A DNA stretch of 50,261 bases from Alphaproteobacteria bacterium. Lineage in GTDB: Bacteria; Pseudomonadota; Alphaproteobacteria; UBA828. A program made the translations under genes and the position numbers. How positions within the stretch are numbered: position 1 is the first letter of the stretch; each line of letters starts with the position of its first letter. This document shows, in pieces, positions 9,662 through 18,595 of the stretch. The notes beneath the pieces were generated by a model that was not told where the DNA came from, ran no database searches, and worked only from the letters and a program-made list of their open reading frames with translations. Location of the stretch: the NCBI GenBank assembly GCA_022826665.1, contig JAJDUK010000059.1, positions 1 to 50,261 on the forward strand, written 5' to 3'.

Positions 9662-10530
9662 CGGCCGAACAGTCCTTGTGGCCGGAAGGCGAGGGCCGCT
9701 AGCAGAATGCCGAAGGCCACGGCGGGCGCCCATGACGGGCCGAAGAAGGTCGAGACCAGGCTCTCGGCGATGCCGAGGATCAGTCCTGCAACGAGGGTGC
9801 CGGGGATCGATCCGAGCCCGGCGAGGACCGCGATCGCGAACACCTGGCCGATATAGAGCCGGCCGACCGACGGCTCGACCGGAATGATGATGATCAGCAG
9901 CGCACCCGCGAGCGCGGCGGTGCCGATGCTGATGCCGAAGCCGAGCTGCTTGATCTTGACCGGATCGGCGCCCATGAGCTGCAGCGCGAGCCGATCCTGC
10001 GCCACGGCCTTGATCGCGCGGCCGTTGAAGGTGCGCGACATGTAGAGATAGACCGCGGTGAACATGGCGATGGCGACGCAAAACGGCACGAACATGCGGG
10101 TCGGCACCCCGATCCCGCCGGCCTTCCAGCTTTGCCCGATGTAGGACGCCTGCACGGTGCGGAAATCCACGCCGTAAACCATGATGAGCGCGACCTCGAT
10201 GATGAACATGACGCCGAAGAAGAAGGCGAGGCCGCGCAGCGCCTCATCGTCCTTGCGCTCGAAACTCTCGTAGTAAAGCCGGTAAGCGCCGGCACCGATC
10301 AGGAAGAACACGGGAATGAATATGATTCCCGTCAGGATCGGATCCAGGCCCCACAGGCTGTTGCACATGTAGGCGATGTACGAGCCCAGGATGATGAATG
10401 CCGGATGGGCGATATTGACGATGTTGAGCTGCCCGAACGAAACCGTCAGCCCGAGGCTGACCGCGGCGTAGAATCCGCCGAGCAGCACGCCGGCGATCAG
10501 CGCATTCACTAGAAGTTCGACGGAGAACAA
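9658..10530 (-). CDS. livH: Branched-chain-amino-acid-type ABC transporter permease (LivH-like)
   Basis: A 290-residue inner-membrane permease. LivH features are LLGGFYAAVSLGLTVSFGQLNIVNIAHPAF near the N-terminus (about 16-45), the ATPase-contact region NGRAIKAVAQDRLALQLMGAD, and GLGSIPGTLVAGLILGIAES near the C-terminus. The best-fitting start is a rare TTG at 10528-10530, with AGGA about 10 nt upstream. The next alternative, GTG at codon 8, would trim the first helix. A strong hairpin lies 29 nt upstream, between this gene and the binding-protein gene. Confidence 0.9.
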   Translation of the reverse strand: MFSVELLVNALIAGVLLGGFYAAVSLGLTVSFGQLNIVNIAHPAFIILGSYIAYMCNSLWGLDPILTGIIFIPVFFLIGAGAYRLYYESFERKDDEALRGLAFFFGVMFIIEVALIMVYGVDFRTVQASYIGQSWKAGGIGVPTRMFVPFCVAIAMFTAVYLYMSRTFNGRAIKAVAQDRLALQLMGADPVKIKQLGFGISIGTAALAGALLIIIIPVEPSVGRLYIGQVFAIAVLAGLGSIPGTLVAGLILGIAESLVSTFFGPSWAPAVAFGILLAALAFRPQGLFGR

Positions 10531-10558
10531 CCGCTGGCCGTCCTACCGGTAATAGGAG

Positions 10559-10590
10559 ATGTCATCCCGTCGAATGCGGCGGGATGACAT
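10559..10590 (-). promoter_or_regulatory. Intercistronic hairpin between livK-like and livH-like genes
   Basis: A perfect 11-bp inverted repeat, ATGTCATCCCG/CGGGATGACAT, separated by 10 nt, lies in the 102-nt gap between the binding protein (stop 10633) and the permease (start 10530). No T-run follows on the minus strand. In binding-protein-dependent operons such stems commonly protect the upstream mRNA or partly terminate transcription, giving more binding protein than permease. I infer that role here from position. Confidence 0.6.
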
Positions 10591-10632
10591 TTCCATTGGC
10601 AGTCGCTGTCAGGCTCCTCTCGGGAGCGCTGG

Positions 10633-11907
10633 CTACTCGGCGTAGGGGTAGTTGACGGTCCCCGACTTCCACTCCTCGGGATAGAGCACGACGCGCGTCC
10701 CGGCCTTGGTGAAGGTCGCGAGCTCGTTGTCCTCGATCCCCTGGTACTGGACCATCAGCACCCGCGTCTTCGCCCACTCGCCGTTCGGCGCGAAGCTCAC
10801 GTTGCCGACCACCGTGTCGAACGAGTTGTTGCGGATGTACTCGCCGATAACCGCGTGATCCGCACTGTTGGTGGCGGTGATCGCCTGCCCCAGCACCTGC
10901 AGATACGCATAGGCGTAGGGTTGGAGATAGTAGCCCAACGGGTCCACGCCCTGGCCCTCGGCCGCCTTCTGGTACTTGGCGAGGAACGCCTCGACGCCCT
11001 CGAACTTCAGCGTGGGCTCCGGCACCCAGAAATCGTAGTTCACGATGCCGTTCAGCTTCGGCCCGAGCGCCGTCATGATCGAGGCGAACTGAAGCCCCAC
11101 CATGCCGCCGCCGAAAATCTTGGTCTTGAGGCCAACCTCGGTGGCCGCCTTCACCATCCCGACCGAATCGGGCGGGTACGAGCCGACAAACACCATATCC
11201 GGATTGCGCGCCTGAATGGCATTGACGATCGGGGTGAAGTCCGGCGTCTTCGGGTGGTAGGACTCGTCATAGACGATCTCGAGCCCCAGTTCTTCCGCCT
11301 GGATCCGGGCGCCCTTGACCGCGTTCTTGGCGAATTCGGCATCGGCGCCCACGAGCGCGATCGTCTTCGGCGGCGGGTCCTGCGCCATGGCAACGCTGTA
11401 GAAGCCCTTCGACCAGTCGGTCAACGGCTCCGGCCCTGCCGGCATGATCTGGAAATAGTTCGGATAGTTGAACTTCTCGTTGACCGCGAGGCCGAACAGC
11501 GACGGAAAGACGAGACCGCGCTGCATCACGATCGGCATCGCCGGCGCGATCAGGTTCGTACCGTAACCGGACACCACGAAGTCGACATCGTCGACGTCGA
11601 GCAGCTTCGTATAGATGCCGGGCACGTTCGCGGGGTTGGTCTGGTCGTCGTAGTAGACCAGCTCGACCTGCTTGCCGAGCAGCCCGCCCGCGGCGTTAGT
11701 GTCCTCGGCCCACACCTGCATGGCGATGAGCGCGCCCTTGCCCGCCCCGGCGAGACCGCCGGTGAGCGCCATGCTGAAGCCGATCTTGATGGTGTCGTTC
11801 GCCTGTGCCGGTGCGGTAAGCGCAACCGCCCCGGCTACGATTGCCATCGCGAGTGACCGCTTCAGCCACCCGCGACGGCTCAATTTATGCTTTGATTTCA
11901 TTAGCAT
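10633..11907 (-). CDS. Periplasmic branched-chain-amino-acid-type substrate-binding protein
   Basis: A 424-residue solute-binding protein of the LivK/Peripla_BP_6 family, first gene of the livKHMGF unit. The N-terminus has a signal peptide with an RR pair (SRRGWLKRS), a hydrophobic core and a likely cleavage after APAQA near residue 36. The mature domain opens with the family phrase IKIGFSMALTGGLAGAGKGA. TNAAGGLLGKQVELVYYDDQ is the usual second block. ATG 11905-11907 is preceded by GGGAGG and GGAG; the in-frame start at 11937 would shift the signal peptide inward. At 424 residues it is longer than classical LivK (~350-370). A candidate promoter lies at 11948-11976. Ligand unknown. Confidence 0.9.
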   Translation of the reverse strand: MLMKSKHKLSRRGWLKRSLAMAIVAGAVALTAPAQANDTIKIGFSMALTGGLAGAGKGALIAMQVWAEDTNAAGGLLGKQVELVYYDDQTNPANVPGIYTKLLDVDDVDFVVSGYGTNLIAPAMPIVMQRGLVFPSLFGLAVNEKFNYPNYFQIMPAGPEPLTDWSKGFYSVAMAQDPPPKTIALVGADAEFAKNAVKGARIQAEELGLEIVYDESYHPKTPDFTPIVNAIQARNPDMVFVGSYPPDSVGMVKAATEVGLKTKIFGGGMVGLQFASIMTALGPKLNGIVNYDFWVPEPTLKFEGVEAFLAKYQKAAEGQGVDPLGYYLQPYAYAYLQVLGQAITATNSADHAVIGEYIRNNSFDTVVGNVSFAPNGEWAKTRVLMVQYQGIEDNELATFTKAGTRVVLYPEEWKSGTVNYPYAE

Positions 11908-11947
11908 GGTCTCCGTGCCTCCCACATCTCCGACCACCTATTTCAAG

Positions 11948-11976
11948 AGGCTATCCCTCGGGTTGGGGACCGTCAA
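11948..11976 (-). promoter_or_regulatory. Candidate sigma-70-type promoter for the livKHMGF unit
   Basis: On the minus strand, TTGACG (11971-11976) and TAGCCT (11948-11953) are exactly 17 nt apart, which matches the alphaproteobacterial TTGAC-N17-TAnnnT pattern. Transcription would start near 11941, leaving a ~34-nt leader before the binding-protein ATG. The upstream enoyl-CoA hydratase gene ends at 12044 on the same strand, so this site would separate the two transcription units. Confidence 0.5.
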
Positions 11977-12043
11977 GCCAATGTCCTGACGCGGAAATTT
12001 CGAAACGGTTACGGCCAGAGGGGGGCAGCGCGAAAAGAGAAGG

Positions 12044-12916
12044 TCAGTCCGAGCCTTCGATCGGCCTGTTCAGAGTCCAATCGTAGGTGCCTGCATCGCG
12101 TTCCTGCACGGCTTGCTTCCAGCCGACCTCTTCGGCGCGCTTCTTGAAGTTCACTCCCTCCGGCGAATGGCGCGTGATGCCGTCGAAGATCGTAGCGAGC
12201 CGCTGAGTGTTCATGAGTCCGGTCGCTTCGATCGCCTGATTGATGACCAGCTTCTGCATGGCCAGCTGGTTGACCGGCGCGCTTGCCATGCGCCGGGCCA
12301 GCGCCTCCACCTCGTCGTCGAGCCCCGCCGCGGGCACGGCCTTCAGCACGAGGCCCATGTCGGCGGCCTCCCTGCCGGTGATCCTGTCGCCGGTGAAGAG
12401 CATCCTCTTGGCCTTCTCGGGCCCCAGGCGATAGACCCACATGGCGGTGGTGGGGCAGCCCCAGACCCGCGCCGGCATGTAGCCGATCTCGGCGTCGTCT
12501 GCGACGAGCGTGAGGTCGGCACAGAGCGCGATGTCCGAGCCGCCCGCGAGCGCGAAGCCGTGCACCTTGCAGATCACCGGCTTGAGCGCTCGCCAAAGTG
12601 CCATGAAGTGCTGGGTATTCGCCCACATGAAGGCGTAGTCCTGGATGGGGTCCCAGGGCATCTCCTGGCCCGTGTAGCCGCCATTGTCTCCGCCGGTAGC
12701 CCCGCTCGCATAGCGCGTGAGGTCGTAGCCGGCGCAGAAGGCCCGCCCGGCGCCCGAGAGCACCATCACGTGGACGCCCGAATCGGCATCGGCCCGCGCG
12801 ACGGCGTCCGAGAGCGCGCCCGGCAGTTCGTCGTCGATGGCGTTCAGCACCTCCGGGCGGTTGAGCGTAATCCGCGCGATCCGTCCATCGCGTTCGTAGA
12901 GGACTGAGGTCGTCAT
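12044..12916 (-). CDS. Enoyl-CoA hydratase/isomerase family protein (crotonase fold)
   Basis: A 290-residue crotonase-superfamily enzyme acting on an acyl-CoA. It has ARITLNRPEVLNAID near 14-28. The first oxyanion-hole segment is GAGRAFCAGYDL (about 55-66) and the second is KVHGFALAGGSDIALCAD (about 117-134). GYMPARVWGCP follows where hydratases usually have a catalytic Glu near PEVxxG/PExxLG; no Glu is obvious here, so the reaction may differ from simple hydration. ATG 12914-12916 overlaps the stop of the acyl-CoA ligase by 4 nt (ATGA), so the two are translated together. An upstream in-frame extension to 13057 lies antisense to nothing but inside the ligase gene and is rejected. Confidence 0.85.
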   Translation of the reverse strand: MTTSVLYERDGRIARITLNRPEVLNAIDDELPGALSDAVARADADSGVHVMVLSGAGRAFCAGYDLTRYASGATGGDNGGYTGQEMPWDPIQDYAFMWANTQHFMALWRALKPVICKVHGFALAGGSDIALCADLTLVADDAEIGYMPARVWGCPTTAMWVYRLGPEKAKRMLFTGDRITGREAADMGLVLKAVPAAGLDDEVEALARRMASAPVNQLAMQKLVINQAIEATGLMNTQRLATIFDGITRHSPEGVNFKKRAEEVGWKQAVQERDAGTYDWTLNRPIEGSD

Positions 12917-14535
12917 CGTGGCTCCCCTCGGTACTGCCCCGCGAGGTAGCCGTCCCGCAGCAGGAATTTCTGGATCTTGCCCGAGCCGGTCATCGGGAAC
13001 GCGTCGACACGGCACCAGATCGTCGGCGTCTTCTGGGGCGAGAGGCTCGCGCGGCAATGGGCATGCAGGGCGTCCCTGTCCACCTCCCGCCCGCCCTCGG
13101 TGCGGACGAAAGCGGCGATCACCTCGCCCCAGGTCTCGTCGGGCAGGCCGACCACGGCGACCTCGGCCACGCTTGCGTGCTCCAGCAGGACGTTCTCGAT
13201 CTCGGCTGGGAAGTGATTCTCGCCGCCACGGATGATCATCTCCTTCACCCGCCCGGTGATCGTGACGTAGCCCCGCGCATCCATGCGCCCGAGGTCGCCC
13301 GTGTGGAGCCAGCCGTCGGCGTCGATGGCCTCGGCCGTCGCCGGCTCGTTGTCGTGATAGCCCAGCATGACGCTGGGCCCGCGGGCGCAGATTTCGCCGA
13401 TCTCGTCGACGGCGGCGGTACGGTTGTCGGCAACGCGCCGGATCGAGACGTCGGTTTGTGGAATGGGCTGCCCCACCGTGTTGCAGATATCGTCGATGGT
13501 GTCGTCGCTATAGTGCTGGGTGATGAGCGGGCTGTGCTCGGTCTGGCCGTAAACGGTTGAGAACGCGCAACCGAATCTCCGCTGCGCGCGGCGCACCAGC
13601 TCCGGCGCCACCATGGCGCCGCCGCTGTTCACCATTTCCAGGGACGAGGTATCGCAGGGCGCGGCTTCGTAGGCGTCGAGCATGGCGAGGATCATCGTCG
13701 GCACCCCGAGGGCGATATTGGCCTTCTGGCTTTCGATCAGGCCGACGACGACGTGCGGATCGAACAGGCTGACGAGGACCATCCGGCAGCCGGCCTGGAG
13801 CGAGCCCAGGGTCAACATGCCGCACCCGCTGGTATGGAACATCGGCATGGGGTTGATCCAGGTGGTGCTCTCGGTCACACCGCAGCGGCCTGCGTAATAG
13901 CGCGCGTTGTTGACCAGCCCGCGATGGCTCAGCACCGCGCCCTTGGGGAAGCCCGTCGTGCCGGAGGTGTATTGAATCTGTGCTGCATCGCCGGGCGCGA
14001 CGACGGGCAACGTCTGCGCCCCCTCCCCGCCCGCGGCATGGAGGGCCTGTGTATCGTTCATGTCGACGACCTCGCGGATGGCTTCCAGGCCGTCCACGGC
14101 AGCGGCGCCGATCTCCGCCATCGGGTTGCCCCGGAACTGCTCGACCAGGAACAACGCGACGGCCCCCGACTGCTCCAGCACGTAACGCAGCTCCCGCACC
14201 TGGTAGGCCGGGTTCGCCGTCACCAGCACCAGCCCGGCGAGGGCGCAGGCGTACTCCATCAGCACCCATTCCGGGCTGTTGGGCGCCCAGACGACGACCC
14301 GTTCGCCGGGGCGGAAGCGCGACGCCAACGCCACCGCCAGCCGTTCGCTATCCGCAAGCAACGCTGCATAGGTCCAGCGCCGTCCGATCTCGCCGGATTG
14401 GCGGACCTCGACCAGCGCCTCCGCTTCCGGACGCCGCGCGGCGGTCTCACGCAGCAGCCCGCCGACGGTGATCTCGCGAACGTCGATGTCCTTCTGCGCC
14501 GGGAAGTAAGCCTCGGTGAGCGCGACCTCGTACAT
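12913..14535 (-). CDS. AMP-forming acyl-CoA synthetase (ANL superfamily)
   Basis: A 540-residue adenylate-forming ligase that activates a carboxylic acid to its CoA thioester. Motifs in order: P-loop IQYTSGTTGFPKGAVLSH (about 187-204), YGQTEHSP (motif A5 region), GWLHTGDLGRMDARGY (A7), KEMIIRGGENHFPAEIEN (A8), and MTGSGKIQKFLLR with the adenylation lysine at about K520. ATG 14533-14535, 3 nt after the M24-family stop, and its own stop overlaps the hydratase start. It probably activates a medium-chain or unusual acid made by the neighbouring pathway, feeding the hydratase. Acid specificity cannot be read from the sequence. Confidence 0.9.
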   Translation of the reverse strand: MYEVALTEAYFPAQKDIDVREITVGGLLRETAARRPEAEALVEVRQSGEIGRRWTYAALLADSERLAVALASRFRPGERVVVWAPNSPEWVLMEYACALAGLVLVTANPAYQVRELRYVLEQSGAVALFLVEQFRGNPMAEIGAAAVDGLEAIREVVDMNDTQALHAAGGEGAQTLPVVAPGDAAQIQYTSGTTGFPKGAVLSHRGLVNNARYYAGRCGVTESTTWINPMPMFHTSGCGMLTLGSLQAGCRMVLVSLFDPHVVVGLIESQKANIALGVPTMILAMLDAYEAAPCDTSSLEMVNSGGAMVAPELVRRAQRRFGCAFSTVYGQTEHSPLITQHYSDDTIDDICNTVGQPIPQTDVSIRRVADNRTAAVDEIGEICARGPSVMLGYHDNEPATAEAIDADGWLHTGDLGRMDARGYVTITGRVKEMIIRGGENHFPAEIENVLLEHASVAEVAVVGLPDETWGEVIAAFVRTEGGREVDRDALHAHCRASLSPQKTPTIWCRVDAFPMTGSGKIQKFLLRDGYLAGQYRGEPR

Positions 14536-14538
14536 GGC

Positions 14539-15708
14539 TTATCCGGCGGCCCCTCCACCGCCCGGCGCGAGGTTGCGCGGCGCCCGGCTCAGGCATTCCG
14601 GTCCGCCTTCCCCGATCGCGTAGGTCTCGCCTAGCGTCATGGCGAGCCCGTCGTCGCTGTTCGCGAGAATGATGTGAACGAACAGCACCATGCCGGGCTC
14701 CACGGTTTGCGGATTGCCGGTGTAGAACATGGGGCCATCCATCCAGGACGGGGCGAAGGTCGCGCCCAGGCTGTAGCCGCAGGCGTTGAGGCGATGCTTG
14801 CGGTAGCCCGCATTGTCGAGCACCCGGGCGTGGGCATCGAAGACCTCGCCGAAGCGCCGGCCGGGGTGCAGGGTATCCCGGCACGCGTCAAGCGCGTCGC
14901 TGCAGGCCCGATGCATGGCCTTGTGCTCGTCGGAGACCGGGCCGACCACGAGGGTGCGCATGAGCGCGGCGTGATAGCGGCGATAGGCGCCGGCGAACTC
15001 GAGGGTGAGCTGGTCCTGCTCCGCGAGCCGGCGGCGCCCGGCCTTGTCCCGGCACAAGAGCGCGTCGGGGCCGGAGCTGAGGATGAAGGGGTTGCCGGGA
15101 TACTCGCCGCCGCCCTTGAAAACCGCGCCCTGCATCGCAGCCAGGATGTCGCCCTCGAACGCGCCCGGCGCGGCCAGCCGCTCGGCTTCCGCCAGGGCGT
15201 CGTCGGCGAGTTCGGCCGCGCGGCGCACGTGGGCAAGCTCATCGTCGCTCTTGACGATGCGGAGCGCGGAGACGAGGTCCGACGCATCCTCCAGCGTGCA
15301 GAACTCGTCGAACGCCCGCTCGACCCTGAGCCAGTTTGCCGCGGTCAGGCCTTGGGTATCGCGCTCGACGCCGATCAACGTCCCGGCCCCGCCGTGCCCG
15401 GTGACCACATCGCGGAGCGCGCCGGCAGGGTCCGCGCCGGCTTCGTCGACCCAGATGCGGATGTCCTCGATGATCGAGGTGTGCTGCGCCTGTCTCAGGT
15501 CTGGGGCGCGTGTGAGCAGGGTGATCCGCCCGTCGCTGCCGAGCCAGAGGCATTGGAAGAAGCAGAACCCGAAGGTGTCGTAACCCGTCAGGTAGTACAT
15601 GCTCTCCTGCTTGAAGAGCAGGATGCCGAAGAGGCCCCGCCCCTTCAGCGCGCGGACCACCGCGTCGCGACGCTGGTCGAACTCGTCCCTCGTGAAGTGG
15701 ATCGCCAT
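14539..15708 (-). CDS. M24-family (creatinase/ectoine-hydrolase-like) amidohydrolase
   Basis: A 389-residue pita-bread-fold protein. The N-terminal creatinase domain starts MAIHFTRDEFDQRRDAVV and contains YYLTGYDTFGF. The C-terminal M24 domain lacks the canonical metal ligands. Where prolidases have DAG...DITRT it reads EFAGAYRRYHAALMRT. The usual GHGIG histidine region is GYSLGATFAPSW. FVHIILANSDDG and LGETYAI replace the TIEPG/E block. This pattern resembles creatinase and, as I recall it, DoeA/EutD ectoine hydrolase more than aminopeptidase P, so hydrolysis of a small C-N bond is more likely than proteolysis. ATG 15706-15708 has GGAGGA 7 nt upstream; the frame extends to 16518 but overlaps the divergent dehydratase gene. 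First gene of a unit with the CoA ligase and hydratase. Confidence 0.82.
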   Translation of the reverse strand: MAIHFTRDEFDQRRDAVVRALKGRGLFGILLFKQESMYYLTGYDTFGFCFFQCLWLGSDGRITLLTRAPDLRQAQHTSIIEDIRIWVDEAGADPAGALRDVVTGHGGAGTLIGVERDTQGLTAANWLRVERAFDEFCTLEDASDLVSALRIVKSDDELAHVRRAAELADDALAEAERLAAPGAFEGDILAAMQGAVFKGGGEYPGNPFILSSGPDALLCRDKAGRRRLAEQDQLTLEFAGAYRRYHAALMRTLVVGPVSDEHKAMHRACSDALDACRDTLHPGRRFGEVFDAHARVLDNAGYRKHRLNACGYSLGATFAPSWMDGPMFYTGNPQTVEPGMVLFVHIILANSDDGLAMTLGETYAIGEGGPECLSRAPRNLAPGGGGAAG

Positions 15709-15876
15709 GCGCCGCCGTCCTCCGCCACGCTGCCCCTCTTGCGGCGGACGATAGGGCGCAGCGGCACGGGCGTAAACCGACGAGCCTCTGTAACGCCGGC
15801 GGGCTACCCCTGGTCGGCGTTTCCCGATAATGATGGCCTCCCTGCCACGTCCTGCGAATGGGCCGAGTAAGTGGTG

Positions 15877-18576
15877 ATGACCGACCGTTTCGAATTCGAC
15901 CGGGTGGCCCGTCTTCCGGCGGCGGGCGATAACGTCGCGATCGCGACGCGGCGCCTGGAGGCCGGCACCCGCGTCACAGACGGGACGGGTGAGTTCCGCC
16001 TGCCCCACACGATCCTCGAAGGGCATCGCTTCGTCCGCGTGCCGGTCCCGCAAGGCACGCAACTCACCTCCTGGGGGCTCCCCTTCGGCATCGCGACCCG
16101 TGCGCTGAAACCCGGCGAATACGTCTGCAACCAGCGGATTCTGACAGCGCTCGCCAATCGCGACATCGACTTCGCGCTGCCCGATGCCGCCAACTTCGTG
16201 GACACCATGGAGACCTACTCGCTGGACGAGGCCTGCTTCATGCCGGGCGCGCAGGTCGCGCCTGCCGATGAGGGCGCCACCTTCGAGGGCTTCCGCCGCC
16301 CCGGCGGGCGCGGCGTCGGCACCCGGAACTTCGTCGTGGTGCTGGCCACCACGTCGCGCGCCAACGGCTTCGTGCGCGCGGTCGCGGGCCGCGCTGCGGC
16401 CAAGGCACCCGCCGGCATCGACGGCGTGGTCGCGGTCACCCATACCGAAGGCGGCGGGGCCGGTCGGCCGAACAACCTGGATCACGTGCTCCGGGTGCTC
16501 GCGGGCTTCATGGTGCACCCCAACGTGGGCGCGGTGCTCGCGGCCGACGACGGCGCGGGCGCCTACACCAACGACGATCTACGGCGCTTCATGGCGGACC
16601 GCAGCGACCCGCTCGACCACGTGCCGCACGCGTTCTTCCGTATCGAGGGCGGATTCGAGGCGGAGGTTGCGCGCGCGGCTGGACTGATCGAGGGCTGGCT
16701 GCCCGAGGTCGCGGCCGCCACGCGCACGCCGGAGCCGGTCGGTACGCTCCGACTCGCGCTGCAGTGCGGCGGCTCGGACGCGTTCTCCGGCGTCTCCGGC
16801 AACGCGCTTGCGGGCTGGGTGGCGAAGGAGGTCATCCGGCACGGGGGCGCCGCGAACCTGGCCGAGACCGACGAGCTCATCGGCGCCGAGTCCTACGTGC
16901 TGGAGAACGTCCGCGACGCCGCCACCGCTCGCGCGTTCCTGGACAAGATCGAGAACTTCAAGCGCTACGCGGCGAACCACGGGGCCACGGCGGAAGGCAA
17001 TCCCACGGGCGGGAACAACTTTCGCGGTCTCTACAACATCGCCCTCAAATCCCTCGGTGCCGCGCGCAAGAAGGCGCCGGAGGTCCGGCTCGACCACGTC
17101 ATCGACTACGGCGCGCCCATGCGCGAGCCGGGCTACTACTTCATGGACAGCCCAGGCAACGACCTGGAGAGCATCGCGGGCCAGGTGGCGGCGGGCTCCA
17201 ACCTCATCCTCTTCATCACCGGCAACGGCTCGATCACCAACTTCCCCTTCGTGCCGACGCTCAAGTTCGTGACCACCACCGGGCGCTTCGAGCTGCTCGC
17301 GAACGAGATGGACGTGAACGCCGGCCGCTACAACGACGGCATGGAGATGGACGCGCTCGGCGCGGAAACCTTCGAACTCGCGCTCGACATCGCGTCCGGG
17401 CAGCGCAGCAAGGGGGAGCTTGCCGGCCACGCCCAAGTCTCGATTTGGCGCGACTGGCCGCGCACCGGCAGGGACGGGCTGGAAGAGGCGCGCAGGCGTC
17501 CTGTCCCGAGCGGACGGCCTATACCGGTACGGCAGGCGCCGCCGCTCGACCTCGCCTTCGACGCGATGGTCACCGAGGATGGCGTAGCGTCGGATCAGGT
17601 CGCGCTGGTGATGCCGACCAGCCTCTGCTCCGGCCAGGTCGCCCGCCTCATCGCCGACGAGCTCGATGCCAACCCACCACCCTGGAGCGACGTGTCGCGC
17701 TTCGTGGCACTCGTGCACACCGAGGGCTGCGGCTCGGCCAACGGCGCCGGCCTCTACCTCGATACCCTCACCGGACACCTCGCGCACCGGAGCGTGCGCC
17801 ACGCGGTGCTGCTGGAGCACGGCTGCGAAATGACCCACAACGACGCGGTGCGGAATCATCTGGCCGCGCACGGCGTCGCGGCGGACCGCTTCGGCTGGGC
17901 GAGCGTGCAACTGGACGGCGGCATCGCCAGCGTGCAGGCCAAGGTAACCGGACAGATCGAGGCGATGGCGGCGGCCCGCGCCGCGCCCGCATCCGAGCGG
18001 CGGCGCGTCGGTGCAGACGAGATGCGCGTGGGCCTCGCTGCACACGGCCCGCTGCCGGACACGATGGCGGAGGCGTTTGGCCGGCTTGCGACGGGTCTCG
18101 TTGCGGCCGGCGCGACCGTGGTCGTGCCCGACAACGAAGGACTGCTCGGCAACGACGGGTTCCGACGTTCCGTCTTCCCCAATGGCATGAAGTCCTCTGC
18201 CTCGCTCGCGTTCGGCCGACCGGCGGCAGTAGCAGGATTCCACGTCATGGAGACTCCGACGGAGAACCCGGTGGAGACGTTCACGGGCCTTGGTGCGACC
18301 GGGGTCGACTTGATGCTCTGCCACGCAGGCCAGACCCCGCTGCAGGGGCATCCCATGCTCCCCCTCGTCCAGGTCACGTCCGTTCCCGAGGTCGCGGCGC
18401 AGTACGGCAGCGACCTGGATCGCGTCCTGGCGCCGGAGCAGAGCATCGAGGGGACGGTCGCCGCGTTGGCTGCGCTGATCGCCGACGTGGCGTCCGGCCG
18501 CTATCGGCCGGCGCTCTGGTCGCGCGGGGTCACCGAGTTCCAGCTCACCCGCGGCAGGCTCGGTCTCTCGCTGTAG
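15877..18576 (+). CDS. Double-length UxaA/altronate-dehydratase-family protein
   Basis: An 899-residue protein of the UxaA/GarD sugar-acid dehydratase family, which normally measures ~500 residues. Residues ~15-110 form a SAF-like domain. Residues ~145-525 form a UxaA body ([34 protein letters not shown] at 296-309, [27 protein letters not shown]). Residues ~570-890 look like a second copy of the body ([21 protein letters not shown] at 614-623, [11 protein letters not shown]). The first copy has lost the HTEGC and GCE cysteines (HTEGGG 189-194, DDGAGAY) but keeps CGGSD. The second keeps the former and lacks CGGSD. ATG 15877 is preferred over in-frame GTGs at 15871/15874. It is followed 19 nt later by a GMC oxidoreductase, suggesting a dehydrogenase-dehydratase pair for an acid or polyol. 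Confidence 0.85.
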   Translation: MTDRFEFDRVARLPAAGDNVAIATRRLEAGTRVTDGTGEFRLPHTILEGHRFVRVPVPQGTQLTSWGLPFGIATRALKPGEYVCNQRILTALANRDIDFALPDAANFVDTMETYSLDEACFMPGAQVAPADEGATFEGFRRPGGRGVGTRNFVVVLATTSRANGFVRAVAGRAAAKAPAGIDGVVAVTHTEGGGAGRPNNLDHVLRVLAGFMVHPNVGAVLAADDGAGAYTNDDLRRFMADRSDPLDHVPHAFFRIEGGFEAEVARAAGLIEGWLPEVAAATRTPEPVGTLRLALQCGGSDAFSGVSGNALAGWVAKEVIRHGGAANLAETDELIGAESYVLENVRDAATARAFLDKIENFKRYAANHGATAEGNPTGGNNFRGLYNIALKSLGAARKKAPEVRLDHVIDYGAPMREPGYYFMDSPGNDLESIAGQVAAGSNLILFITGNGSITNFPFVPTLKFVTTTGRFELLANEMDVNAGRYNDGMEMDALGAETFELALDIASGQRSKGELAGHAQVSIWRDWPRTGRDGLEEARRRPVPSGRPIPVRQAPPLDLAFDAMVTEDGVASDQVALVMPTSLCSGQVARLIADELDANPPPWSDVSRFVALVHTEGCGSANGAGLYLDTLTGHLAHRSVRHAVLLEHGCEMTHNDAVRNHLAAHGVAADRFGWASVQLDGGIASVQAKVTGQIEAMAAARAAPASERRRVGADEMRVGLAAHGPLPDTMAEAFGRLATGLVAAGATVVVPDNEGLLGNDGFRRSVFPNGMKSSASLAFGRPAAVAGFHVMETPTENPVETFTGLGATGVDLMLCHAGQTPLQGHPMLPLVQVTSVPEVAAQYGSDLDRVLAPEQSIEGTVAALAALIADVASGRYRPALWSRGVTEFQLTRGRLGLSL

Positions 18577-18595
18577 CGGCCGCGTGGAGACGCGC

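Noticed and set aside
14539-16518. N-terminal extension of the M24 protein to ~659 residues
   Set aside because: The extra part is antisense to the UxaA-like gene and unlike a creatinase domain; the ATG at 15708 has a strong ribosome site.
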